From assembly GCA_045132895.1 (NCBI GenBank), contig JBGUTC010000067.1, positions 1 through 35,436 of the forward strand: a stretch of DNA of 35,436 nt. The letters run 5' to 3'. Under the pieces are notes generated by a model, which made no database searches, was not told where the DNA came from, and was given only the letters and a program-made list of their open reading frames with translations. Shown here piece by piece: positions 15,881 through 24,067 of the stretch. The position numbers and the translations under genes were made by a program. The DNA comes from UMGS755 sp045132895. GTDB lineage: Bacteria; Bacillota; Clostridia; UBA1381; UBA9506. How positions within the stretch are numbered: the stretch's first letter is position 1; each line of letters begins with the position of its first letter.

Positions 15881-16755
15881 AAACAAACAATAAAATCAAA
15901 ATCAGCAAAGGCGACCGTGCCTTTTCCGTTATTACCTATATCCTGATCATCGGGGCAACGCTTGTAACCCTGTATCCTCTGTGGTATGTTGTGATGGCAT
16001 CTTTTTCCAACTCCAACCTTTTAAGAGGTCATTCCGGTCCGTTATGGATTCCTCTGGGTGGAACCCTGGAAGCCTACAAAGCAATTATTGAATATCCGAA
16101 AATCTGGATGGGTTTTAAGAATACCATCTTCATCGTAGCAGCCGGCCTTGTTGTCAGCCTGTTCCTGACAACGCTTGGTGCCTACATTATGTCCCGTAAA
16201 AATTTCTGGTTCGGAAAAGTCTTTACGTTCTTAGCACTGTTCACGATGTACTTTGGTGGCGGTATGGTTCCGGTTTACTTAAACATCAAGAGCCTGGGTC
16301 TTTACGATAGCCTTTGGAGCTGTGTTTTAATCGGTGGCCTTTCCGTGTATAACATGATTATTATGCGGACCAATTTCCAGAGCATTCCTGATTCCCTGGA
16401 AGAATCTGCTTACTTAGACGGTGCCAACGATATTACGATTCTGGCAAGAATCATCCTGCCGTTGTCTTCTAACGTTATTGCCGTTATGGTTCTTTACTAC
16501 GGTGTAACCTTCTGGAACAGCTGGTTCTATCCGGCAATCTTCCTGCAGGATGCAGCGAAGGTTCCTCTTCAGCTTGTTCTCCGCGATCTGCTGATTCAGA
16601 ATCAGACCCATGCGCTGATGGATGACCGTGAACAGATTGATATGACCATTAAGTATTCAACCATCGTAGCTGCAACCCTGCCGCTTCTGTGTGTATATCC
16701 GTTCCTGCAGAAGTACTTCGTTAAGGGCGTTATGATTGGTTCTGTTAAGGGTTAA
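15874..16755 (+). CDS. ABC transporter permease, LplC-type oligosaccharide importer
   Basis: This is the partner permease, 293 residues with about six membrane segments (for example VITYILIIGATLVTLYPLWY near the start). Its EAA-type loop is EESAYLDGANDITILARIILPLS near residue 172. The C-terminus ends QKYFVKGVMIGSVKG, a highly conserved LplC/YtcP ending. The ATG overlaps the end of the first permease by seven bases, so the two are translationally coupled. No ATP-binding subunit gene is present in this window; CUT1 importers of this type usually share a housekeeping MsmK/UgpC-like ATPase encoded elsewhere. Confidence 0.96.
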   Translation: MVKTNNKIKISKGDRAFSVITYILIIGATLVTLYPLWYVVMASFSNSNLLRGHSGPLWIPLGGTLEAYKAIIEYPKIWMGFKNTIFIVAAGLVVSLFLTTLGAYIMSRKNFWFGKVFTFLALFTMYFGGGMVPVYLNIKSLGLYDSLWSCVLIGGLSVYNMIIMRTNFQSIPDSLEESAYLDGANDITILARIILPLSSNVIAVMVLYYGVTFWNSWFYPAIFLQDAAKVPLQLVLRDLLIQNQTHALMDDREQIDMTIKYSTIVAATLPLLCVYPFLQKYFVKGVMIGSVKG

Positions 16756-16777
16756 TAGGGAAATAGGAGGAAACAAC

Positions 16778-17674
16778 ATGTTTATTGATATACACGCCCA
16801 TGCGTTCTGGGAACCCTATCCCTTTGTAACCCGGTTTTTTTCGCCGGAAGAATTAATTGAAGAATATGACAAGTATGGAATTGAGAAGGGCGTTTTGATG
16901 CCCATCGTCAGCCCGGAAATCTATATGCCGCAGAGTAATGAAGATATTCTGAATATGGCGGCGAAGTATCCGGACAGATTTATTCCTTTTGTAAATCTTG
17001 ATCCCCGTGCATTAACCAATTCCCCCTTTGCTCCCCTTGATGAAGTCCTCCAGTATTATAAGGACAAAGGCTGCAAAGGTCTGGGCGAGGTCATGCCGAA
17101 TCTGGAGGTTATGGATCCCTTGGTGCAGAATCTGTTTTCTGCAGCGGAGAAGGTTGGTCTTCCCGTTACCTATGACGGTTCCGTGACGAAAACCGGTTCC
17201 TTTGGTCTTTACGATGAACCGGGTCTTCCCCAACTGGAGTTTACCCTGCAGCGCTTCCCTGAACTGACCGTTTTAGGTCACGGTCCCGTGTTCTGGTCTG
17301 AAATTGCCAGACTGGAAACCCCGGCGGAACGCGGCGTTGTCTGGGGCTTCAGAGGAAGCCAGGTAGGTCGCCTGCCGGAAGGTCCGATTAAAGAAGAGGG
17401 CGTTGTTCCCAAACTTCTGCGCCGGTACCCCAACCTGCATCTGGATCTGTCTGATGGAACTTGCTATAATGCTCTGACCAGAGATCCGGAATACGGACCG
17501 AAGTTCTTAGAAGAATTTCAGGACAGGGCTTATTTCGGAACTGACTTCTGCAGTGTCGGAATGCCCCTGCCGTTGGCACAGACTCTGATTGACTGGAAGG
17601 ATAGCGGTAAGCTTTCTGAAGTCGCCTTTAATAAGATAGCAAAAGAAAATGCTATCCGGCTTTTGAACTTATAA
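16778..17674 (+). CDS. Amidohydrolase-family (amidohydrolase 2) metal-dependent hydrolase
   Basis: The 298-residue protein opens MFIDIHAHAFWEPY, with the HxH metal motif of the amidohydrolase superfamily at residues 6-8. It has VLGHGPVFW near residue 168 (another metal His) and AYFGTDFCS near residue 245 (the terminal Asp). This arrangement fits the amidohydrolase 2 group, which includes decarboxylases and sugar lactonases. A lactonase acting on an aldonolactone would suit a locus that also has oxidoreductases, but no residue proves it. The start at 16778 has AGGAGG seven bases upstream; the 14-codon extension to 16736 lies within the preceding permease and is rejected. The gene sits between the permeases and the binding protein. 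Confidence 0.9.
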   Translation: MFIDIHAHAFWEPYPFVTRFFSPEELIEEYDKYGIEKGVLMPIVSPEIYMPQSNEDILNMAAKYPDRFIPFVNLDPRALTNSPFAPLDEVLQYYKDKGCKGLGEVMPNLEVMDPLVQNLFSAAEKVGLPVTYDGSVTKTGSFGLYDEPGLPQLEFTLQRFPELTVLGHGPVFWSEIARLETPAERGVVWGFRGSQVGRLPEGPIKEEGVVPKLLRRYPNLHLDLSDGTCYNALTRDPEYGPKFLEEFQDRAYFGTDFCSVGMPLPLAQTLIDWKDSGKLSEVAFNKIAKENAIRLLNL

Positions 17675-17680
17675 TATATC

Positions 17681-17695
17681 TCCTATTAAATAGGA
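17681..17695. repeat. Short inverted repeat upstream of the binding-protein gene
   Basis: TCCTAT and ATAGGA are separated by three bases, just after the amidohydrolase stop and about 80 bases before the solute-binding protein. It could be an operator or weak hairpin; there is no T-run. Confidence 0.4.
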
Positions 17696-17774
17696 AGAAA
17701 CTCATGTTAATATAGTTTTCTAGTGTGTAATCACATGAAAAAATAAAAACAAAATTTTAAAAGGAGTGAAAGGT

Positions 17775-19361
17775 ATGAAAACTTCGAAAAAGCTTTTAAA
17801 AGCTTTGGCACTGGTTCTTGCAATGATGATGCTTCTTGCAGGCTGTGCCACATCAACTGGCGGCAATCTTGGCAAAGAGCCGGAAATCGGTGAACCCAAA
17901 TATGGTGACACTTATCCCATCGAGTCCGACACAGTGTTGACTCTCTGGACCAGCCACAAGCCTGATGCGGCTTACCTGACCCATGAGGATACACCGGTTC
18001 ACCAGGAATTCACCAAACGTACCGGTATCAAAACTGAGTGGAAATTCCCCAGTGGTGATGCTGGCGAGGCGTTTAACCTGTTAATCGCTTCCGGCGAATA
18101 TCCCGACATCATTGTTCACACCTGGCTCGGCGGTGCTTATAGCCCGGCTGATGCAATCCGCGAGGGCGTTATTTACCCCATCGACAAGATTGTTGATGCT
18201 TACGCACCGGTTTATAAAGCTCACTTAGAAGCTGATCCCGAGCGTGCTAAGTACTTAAAGACAGAAGACGGTCAGCTCTTCGGTTTCTCCGGTATCAACG
18301 GAAGAGACACAGCTCCCTTCATTGGCCCCATGGTTCGTGGTGACCTCCTTGAAAAGCTGAACATTCCTGATCCTGAAACCATTGATGACTGGACAGCAAT
18401 GCTGAAAGCGTTCAAAGAAAGCGGCGTTGAATCTCCTCTGACCTATGAAGGACGTCTGATGACAGATGCTCGTTATGCTCCCTTCATTTTCGGTGGTTTC
18501 GACACAGCTTGTGCTTATTACATTAACGATGACGGCAAAGTTGAATACGGTCCTATGACCGATAAGTTCAAGAATGCTCTGACCCTGATGCGTGACTGGG
18601 CTGCTGAAGGTCTGTTAGACAAAGAATTTGTCAGCATCGAAGACACCATCACCTATCAGAAAATGTTAGACGGTCGTTCCGCTGTTACACACTATTTCTT
18701 AAGTGCTGTTAAAGGCCTGAACGATTCCAGCCGCGAAAGCGGTAGCGGCTTCAGCTTTAAGGCTCTGCCGTATCCCACAGCAACCCGTGGCCAGAAAGCA
18801 GAATTCGGTCATATGCCGGAAGCTTACGGTGTCAGCGGTATCTATGACTTTGCTGCAATTACAACCAGTTGTAAAGATATTGAGCTGGCTGCTAAATTCT
18901 TAGACTATGGTGTAACAGAAGAGGGCGGTATGCTCTGTAACTTCGGTATTGAAGGCGTGACCTACACCATGGAAAGCGGCGATGTAGAACTCTTAGAGCC
19001 CTACAAATCTGACTTCAGCCTGCTGTCTCCTTATTTCAGACAGTGGATTACTCTTGGTGATGAACGTTTCGCTGAACTGCGTTATACTGACCCGGCTCAG
19101 GCAGGCGCAAGAGAACTGTGGAAGACCAACATGAATGCACACGTTCTGCCCAGCGTAACACCCAGTCAGGAAGAAGCAGACGAACTGAACGAACTGCTGA
19201 CCAACATCGATGACTATGTAAACGAACAGACCCTGAAGTTCATCACAGGCAGTGCTGACCTTGAGAACTATGATCAGTTCATTGCAGAACTGAAGAATCT
19301 GGGTGTTGAACGCGTTATTGAAATTAAGCAGAATCAGTTAGACCGTTTTAACAATCGTTAA
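17775..19361 (+). CDS. Extracellular solute-binding lipoprotein of the ABC importer
   Basis: The 528-residue protein has a lipoprotein signal peptide, MKTSKKLLKALALVLAMMML followed by LAGC with Cys24 as the lipidation site, then a flexible Gly/Ser-rich linker. The mature part reads VLTLWTSHKPDAAYLTH... and SGEYPDIIVHTW, typical of large (about 500-residue) family 1 binding proteins of the LplA/YtcQ kind that pair with LplB/LplC permeases. It would capture oligosaccharides at the outer membrane face. AGGAG lies eight bases before the ATG. A GTG nine bases upstream is in frame but overlaps the Shine-Dalgarno site. The gene shows regular, clean codon use, as expected for an abundant protein. Confidence 0.95.
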   Translation: MKTSKKLLKALALVLAMMMLLAGCATSTGGNLGKEPEIGEPKYGDTYPIESDTVLTLWTSHKPDAAYLTHEDTPVHQEFTKRTGIKTEWKFPSGDAGEAFNLLIASGEYPDIIVHTWLGGAYSPADAIREGVIYPIDKIVDAYAPVYKAHLEADPERAKYLKTEDGQLFGFSGINGRDTAPFIGPMVRGDLLEKLNIPDPETIDDWTAMLKAFKESGVESPLTYEGRLMTDARYAPFIFGGFDTACAYYINDDGKVEYGPMTDKFKNALTLMRDWAAEGLLDKEFVSIEDTITYQKMLDGRSAVTHYFLSAVKGLNDSSRESGSGFSFKALPYPTATRGQKAEFGHMPEAYGVSGIYDFAAITTSCKDIELAAKFLDYGVTEEGGMLCNFGIEGVTYTMESGDVELLEPYKSDFSLLSPYFRQWITLGDERFAELRYTDPAQAGARELWKTNMNAHVLPSVTPSQEEADELNELLTNIDDYVNEQTLKFITGSADLENYDQFIAELKNLGVERVIEIKQNQLDRFNNR

Positions 19362-19567
19362 TTTCCCTATTGTAAATTAAGCGGATTTTTAAGGAATGGA
19401 ATTTGCAGGGAATGCATTCCCTGACGAAACGGATATTTTTTCATGATCCCAATTTATCCGTTTTATGCGGAAGCCTGGTGAAGATCGCAAGGCTATCTTC
19501 CTTAAGAAGATGCTGACTAACCGTGTGGTGCGGTTTATACATTATTAAAGATAGGAGTTGTTTTAGC
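19362..19567 (+). promoter_or_regulatory. Structured intergenic leader with terminator-like hairpin
   Basis: No gene is seen in these 206 bases. In order they hold the perfect 18-base palindrome CAGGGAATGCATTCCCTG (19406-19423). Next comes a hairpin AAACGGATA/TATCCGTTT (19427-19463) ending in four T that may weakly terminate the importer transcript. Then come three copies of one arm, GAAGAT (19480-19485), ATCTTC (19495-19500) and GAAGAT (19506-19511), where the middle copy can pair with either neighbour. AGCCT/AGGCT (19472-19494) offers another option. The next gene's GTG follows AGGAG at 19553-19557. Confidence 0.55.
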
Positions 19568-22258
19568 GTGAAAAACATGAAAAAATTAGTTAGCCTGATG
19601 CTGACCTTAATCATGGTCGCAGGCTGCATGGCAATCCCCATGACCGCAAGTGCGGCAATTACACCCGGTACTACAATTGATTTTTCATATTTAACAACCG
19701 GTGATGCTGTAAGTGCAATTCAGACAAATCAGTCTGGTTGGGGACTTGACATCTTTAATGAAACTAGAGGTGTTTGTTCTTATGAAGGTGTTGACCGCGG
19801 TGATGATAACGGTTTTGCTCTGAAATGGAACGCGACAGCGGGTGTGGCAGGCAACCATTGGCAGACAGGTTTCTGGCGGACGAATACCGTTACCTTAAAT
19901 GGTAGTGTTCCTTTGGATTTATCTAATGCTTCCGGAAAACAAGCGTGGATTTCTTTTGATTTTGCTATGGAAGGTGCTGACCTCAAGCGTGAAATCGTTC
20001 TGTTTAATGGTTGGGCCTTAGATAAACCGATTTATGTTATGTCTAAACCTACAGGGGCTGTAACAGCAAGTTATAACGGAACTTCGACAAGCGATGTAAT
20101 TGTAGATAACGGTTGGCATACAATTGATGTTTGTCAGGAAATAACTGGTAGTGCATCAACTAAAATTGTTGTATATTTAGATGGCAAGTCGGTTTCTGAA
20201 ATGACTTATGATGCAGTTCAATCCTTCCAGAGATTCTATATGTACATGGGTGGTGCATCTGCAGCAGGAAATAAGGGTTCCTTCTCCTTTGACAACATCA
20301 AAAGTTTTACCTGTGATAGCGGTGACTATACACCGGTAGTTCCTGTAGTTCCCGAAACTCCTGCAGAATATGAAGTTGTTAAAACAATTAGTTCTGCCGC
20401 AGAATGGGCAGCAGCAGTTCCGGCTGCATATATTCCTGCTGCAAAATTTGTTGATGTTCCCGGCTCTTCCGGAAAAGCAACAACTGATACAGCTGTTCGG
20501 ATTGCTTATGCAGAAGGGGAGCCTGTAATTGGTACTTATAATAGTACAGTGCAGGTTCGTACACCGCTTAGCGTTGCGTTAACACCGGATGAAAAACGTG
20601 ATGTTATTATTAGCTTTGATTTAAAACACGGCGAAGCTAACTACAACAAGAGAATTTATTTTAAGCGTTCAAATTATGCTTATCATAACGGCTTTGAGTT
20701 CCCGTATAACAACTACTATGATGTTATTCCTGTAAATTCCTGGAATCACTATGATATCCGCTTTACAGAAACTTCTGAAGAATTGTACGTTAACGGTATT
20801 TTAAAATCTACAACCAACGTTGGTGGTACTATTACAGAAATTAACCCCATCTGGAATGAGAGATCGTATGTACAGGCTCCTTCTCTGGGAATTTCAGAGG
20901 AAATTGATAACTTCAAAATTGCCTATTGTCCTGTAGAGGATAGTGTAGACACTATTACAGCACCGCAGAAGATTTTCAGAAACTATGACTTTACTGGCGT
21001 TCTTAATAATGCAGGAAACTATATGATTCCGAACGGAACAACGGGCAACACCTATGTTTCGGCGGATATGACATTTAGCGGCGCAGCAGCTGATGCAATT
21101 CGCGATGGCTTTGCAGGTAAACCGGCAAGCGATAAAGTCATGAAGTTTTATTCTGATGCAAACACCTGGAAGGAAGTTGCATTCAGAACTGCGACGGATA
21201 CAAGCAATCCTAATGTAGCTGTTCCTAAAACAACGACCAGTGCAATCTGGGGTTCCAGAGAATTTGAACCCGGTTCTGTGGTTCGTGGCGGTGTATCTAT
21301 TCTGCTTGATGAAGACTCCTTCACCGGTACAGAAACAACAAAGCGTATCACTGTTAGACCGTATGCTGCAGGCAGTTTGAGTGTTTACACGGAGATTGAT
21401 TTGCAGTTTACCGCTCAGGATGTCCGTATTAAACACAACATGACTGAAGTAGCAGATGATAATACCATTGTTGCGCCGAAAGCAGCGCTGAATCAGTGGC
21501 ATAGAGTTGACTATGTTCTGAACGTAGCTGACGGTAAAGGCAGAACAAATACCGTTGATTTCTATCTGAATGGCGTTCTGATGAACGATGAGCCCATTGA
21601 AGTTAACTTTGACTATCCGGCAGATAACGGAACAGCCGCTACAACATCGGTTGGCAATGTTACTCTTACTGTAATGTGTAATGGTACAGCGCCCTGCTAT
21701 CTTGATGATTTCACCTATGAATATATCCCTTCCGGTTTAGAAGTAGAGTTAGACGCTCTTGCTAAGACCGTTGCTCTGCCCGGCAGTGCTGATGGTTCTG
21801 TTGTTTTAGGAAGTGGCGCTATCGTTCTGATGGATGCTGCTACTTCTGCCGTAACCGCAGACGGTCTGAACGCTAAACTTTGCCCCAACACACCGGTTAG
21901 TCTGGTAGATGCAAGTGGTGCTGCTGTAACAAGCGGTCCGGCTGCAGGTAACTATGCTTACTTAAGCCGTGGCGTTCTCCCCGGAATCTTCTACAAGGTT
22001 TCTGACCTGGATGTTGCTATTGACGGCAAGGAAGTAACCGCAACGCTGCCTTACGCAGTTGATGAAGATGTTATCATGATTGTTGCTCTGTATAAGGGTG
22101 CTGACCAGTTCGCAACCTGCCTCAGCGACACAGCAGAAGACGGTCAGCTGAGCGTAACGGTTTCTGATGATGAAGCAACTTCTTACAAAGTATTCCTTTG
22201 GAAGAGCGAAGCATGGATGATGCCCTTCTACGCAGCAGCTGAAGGTGCTCTGAACTAA
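19568..22258 (+). CDS. Secreted multidomain protein with three LamG-like domains
   Basis: The 896-residue protein has an export signal, KKLVSLMLTLIMVAGCMA up to ASA-A at residue 29/30. The segment VAGC could instead act as a lipobox at Cys20, so anchoring as a lipoprotein is possible. The mature part contains three beta-rich modules that each end in a W(H/N)...Y(V/L)(D/N)G...DN(I/F) pattern, with the last elements near residues 242, 446 and 711. These resemble LamG/concanavalin-A-like carbohydrate-binding domains. A C-terminal beta-rich tail of about 180 residues follows. There is no SLH domain or obvious catalytic motif. I chose GTG at 19568 (AGGAG ten bases upstream); an ATG at 19577 is an alternative. 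It probably binds polysaccharide at the cell surface. Confidence 0.85.
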   Translation: MKNMKKLVSLMLTLIMVAGCMAIPMTASAAITPGTTIDFSYLTTGDAVSAIQTNQSGWGLDIFNETRGVCSYEGVDRGDDNGFALKWNATAGVAGNHWQTGFWRTNTVTLNGSVPLDLSNASGKQAWISFDFAMEGADLKREIVLFNGWALDKPIYVMSKPTGAVTASYNGTSTSDVIVDNGWHTIDVCQEITGSASTKIVVYLDGKSVSEMTYDAVQSFQRFYMYMGGASAAGNKGSFSFDNIKSFTCDSGDYTPVVPVVPETPAEYEVVKTISSAAEWAAAVPAAYIPAAKFVDVPGSSGKATTDTAVRIAYAEGEPVIGTYNSTVQVRTPLSVALTPDEKRDVIISFDLKHGEANYNKRIYFKRSNYAYHNGFEFPYNNYYDVIPVNSWNHYDIRFTETSEELYVNGILKSTTNVGGTITEINPIWNERSYVQAPSLGISEEIDNFKIAYCPVEDSVDTITAPQKIFRNYDFTGVLNNAGNYMIPNGTTGNTYVSADMTFSGAAADAIRDGFAGKPASDKVMKFYSDANTWKEVAFRTATDTSNPNVAVPKTTTSAIWGSREFEPGSVVRGGVSILLDEDSFTGTETTKRITVRPYAAGSLSVYTEIDLQFTAQDVRIKHNMTEVADDNTIVAPKAALNQWHRVDYVLNVADGKGRTNTVDFYLNGVLMNDEPIEVNFDYPADNGTAATTSVGNVTLTVMCNGTAPCYLDDFTYEYIPSGLEVELDALAKTVALPGSADGSVVLGSGAIVLMDAATSAVTADGLNAKLCPNTPVSLVDASGAAVTSGPAAGNYAYLSRGVLPGIFYKVSDLDVAIDGKEVTATLPYAVDEDVIMIVALYKGADQFATCLSDTAEDGQLSVTVSDDEATSYKVFLWKSEAWMMPFYAAAEGALN

Positions 22259-22301
22259 TTGAAATTAATCGCAAAATTGCGATAAAACAACAAATAAAAA
22301 A

Positions 22302-22337
22302 CACAAATAAGAGAGAAGTTTTTCTCTCTTATTTGTG
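22302..22337. terminator. Perfect 16-base-pair hairpin
   Basis: CACAAATAAGAGAGAA and TTCTCTCTTATTTGTG are perfect complements around a four-base loop. The plus strand has no T-run after it, but an A-run precedes it, so on the minus strand it is a classic terminator. On the plus strand it may act as a 3'-end stabiliser or weak terminator after the LamG gene. A smaller ATCGCAA/TTGCGAT hairpin lies at 22268-22283, and AACGC/GCGTT at 22370-22384. Confidence 0.7.
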
Positions 22338-22405
22338 ACTTAGAGAATTATTCACACAAGTTTTGTTACAACGCTTTTTGCGTTATACGAACTGGGGGTA
22401 TGAGA

Positions 22406-24067
22406 ATGAAAAAATATGTAGCAATTTTACTGACCTTGATGCTGATGTTAACGGTTGCTATATGCCCGGTTAGTGCGGCAGATTTTTCCGCAAGCAGTAG
22501 TCTTGTTGAAAATACGCTGACGGTAACGGGAACCGGCGCTAGTGGTCTTATTTCTATCCTAATTCTGGATGAATCACAGAGCGCTTCAACGATCAGCAAC
22601 TCCAATAAGCCGGCTATGATCGAAGCAACGCTGGCAAACACAGACGGCACATTTACCATGCCGATTATTCTTTCGGCCGGTCTTGTTACCGGACGCTATA
22701 AAGTCCATGTGACTAGCGGTACCAATACTTGGACATCTGCTCTGTTTACTTATGTAAATCCCGGTGAATTGGCAGCGTTGTCTTCCAATGTCAACCTGGC
22801 AACATCCGGTACAGCGATTCAAACGCTGCTGGAGCCTTTCCAGGTGGTTCTCCAGATGCCGGATTTAGGTTTTACATCAGAGTATCTTTTCAAAATTCGT
22901 CCGGCAACTGGCTTTACGCAGACCAGTTTGAACGATGAACTGCAACGCTCAGCTGCTCTGTACTATCTTGGTCACGGTGCTCCTTTGAGTTATATCGAAC
23001 CTTATAAAGACTATTTGGTTAATAGCACTCTCGGAATCGACTGCTTTGAGCAGTATAAAAACTTAGGCACAGGTGCACAGGCTGATTATCTGGCAACAGT
23101 CAGTGGTCTGGACCTGCAAACCTTAACTGCCTTAGAAGACCTTTACGGTGTCGGTCTTGTCAGCGCAGCGGGCTATACCGAATCCTGGCAGGAACTGCAG
23201 CAGTTGTTACTGGGCAGCGAAGAAGGTAACGGTTTCTTTAACGAGAAAATCGTTGCCGGAACAAAATATTCAGAATTAAATTATCCTGAAAATGTATTTA
23301 AAGAATTATTCAGACAGAAAAGCAACCTGACCACCTTAAGTGCTATCAAGTCTCATTTTTCTGTTATCGTTGGTGATGTTTACGATGACGAACATGAAGA
23401 CAGCCGCGGAAATGGCGGCGGTGGCGGCGGTGGCGGCGGCAGCAGCTCCGTTATCTGGGGCGCTGATGCCGGAAAGATTCTCCCTGTGCCGGAAACCAAT
23501 AAGCCGGTGCAGAATCAGCCTCAGACCCAGGGCTTCCGTGACGTCGTTGGCCATTGGGGCGAAAGCCAGATCAACAGCCTGGTTTCTTTAGGCGTTGTCA
23601 GCGGCTATCCCGATGGCGGTTTCTATCCCGACAATGCCGTTACAAGAGCTGAGTTTATTAAGATGGTTTGCAACCTCTTTAACTTAAAATCAAGTGCTCC
23701 TGCAGGTTTTGCTGATGTTAGTGCTGATGCTTGGTATGCTCCCTTTGTCAGCGCAGCAAAAGAAGCAGGTCTCGTTCAGGGTGATGCTGCAAACAGCTTC
23801 AACCCCAACAACACCATTTCCAGACAGGATGCAGCGGTTATCTTAAGCCGTCTTCTGAATCTGGAAGGCGTGGACGCTACAGCATTTGCCGATAGCGACA
23901 CAATTTCTGAGTATGCCGGCGCACACGTTGGTGCACTCCATGCACAGGGTCTGATCAGCGGCATGGATGACGGCAGCTTTAGTCCTCTTTCCAATACAAC
24001 CAGAGCACAGACTGCGAAGATGCTTCTGAATTGTAAAAACTGGAAGGATCAGGGAGGTGCCCGATAA
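22406..24067 (+). CDS. Secreted protein with three C-terminal SLH domains
   Basis: The 553-residue protein has a signal peptide ending VSA-A at residue 24. An Ig-like beta-sandwich follows (about residues 26-120), then a mostly helical region (about 130-330). A polyglycine linker at about residues 336-345 leads to three SLH motifs near 376-435 (FRDVVGHWGESQINSL), 436-492 (FADVSADAWYAPFVSAAKEA) and 493-552 (FADSDTISEYAGAHVGAL). SLH domains bind pyruvylated secondary wall polymer and hold proteins on the cell wall. The upstream ATG at 22400 leaves one base after GGGGG, so I use the second ATG (spacer seven). The next gene overlaps by one base. The role may be a surface anchor or scaffold for the polysaccharide machinery. 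Confidence 0.93.
   Translation: MKKYVAILLTLMLMLTVAICPVSAADFSASSSLVENTLTVTGTGASGLISILILDESQSASTISNSNKPAMIEATLANTDGTFTMPIILSAGLVTGRYKVHVTSGTNTWTSALFTYVNPGELAALSSNVNLATSGTAIQTLLEPFQVVLQMPDLGFTSEYLFKIRPATGFTQTSLNDELQRSAALYYLGHGAPLSYIEPYKDYLVNSTLGIDCFEQYKNLGTGAQADYLATVSGLDLQTLTALEDLYGVGLVSAAGYTESWQELQQLLLGSEEGNGFFNEKIVAGTKYSELNYPENVFKELFRQKSNLTTLSAIKSHFSVIVGDVYDDEHEDSRGNGGGGGGGGGSSSVIWGADAGKILPVPETNKPVQNQPQTQGFRDVVGHWGESQINSLVSLGVVSGYPDGGFYPDNAVTRAEFIKMVCNLFNLKSSAPAGFADVSADAWYAPFVSAAKEAGLVQGDAANSFNPNNTISRQDAAVILSRLLNLEGVDATAFADSDTISEYAGAHVGALHAQGLISGMDDGSFSPLSNTTRAQTAKMLLNCKNWKDQGGAR

Noticed and set aside
16736..16777. N-terminal extension of the amidohydrolase
   Set aside because: It lies inside the end of the preceding permease, and ATG 16778 has AGGAGG seven bases upstream directly before MFIDIHAHAF.
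19465..19530. A c-di-GMP-I-like riboswitch before the LamG protein, suggested by CGCAAGGCTA and CTGACTAACCG
   Set aside because: The conserved GGGCAAACC half of that motif and the expected two-helix layout are not seen, so the likeness is probably chance. I report only a structured leader.
20894..21502. A 202-residue minus-strand frame in the LamG gene, rich in Cys and Arg
   Set aside because: Composition is that of an antisense translation, without a start signal or family match.
23413..23440. GGC-rich stretch as a possible repeat expansion or recombination site
   Set aside because: It encodes a polyglycine linker in the SLH protein and is explained by the protein.
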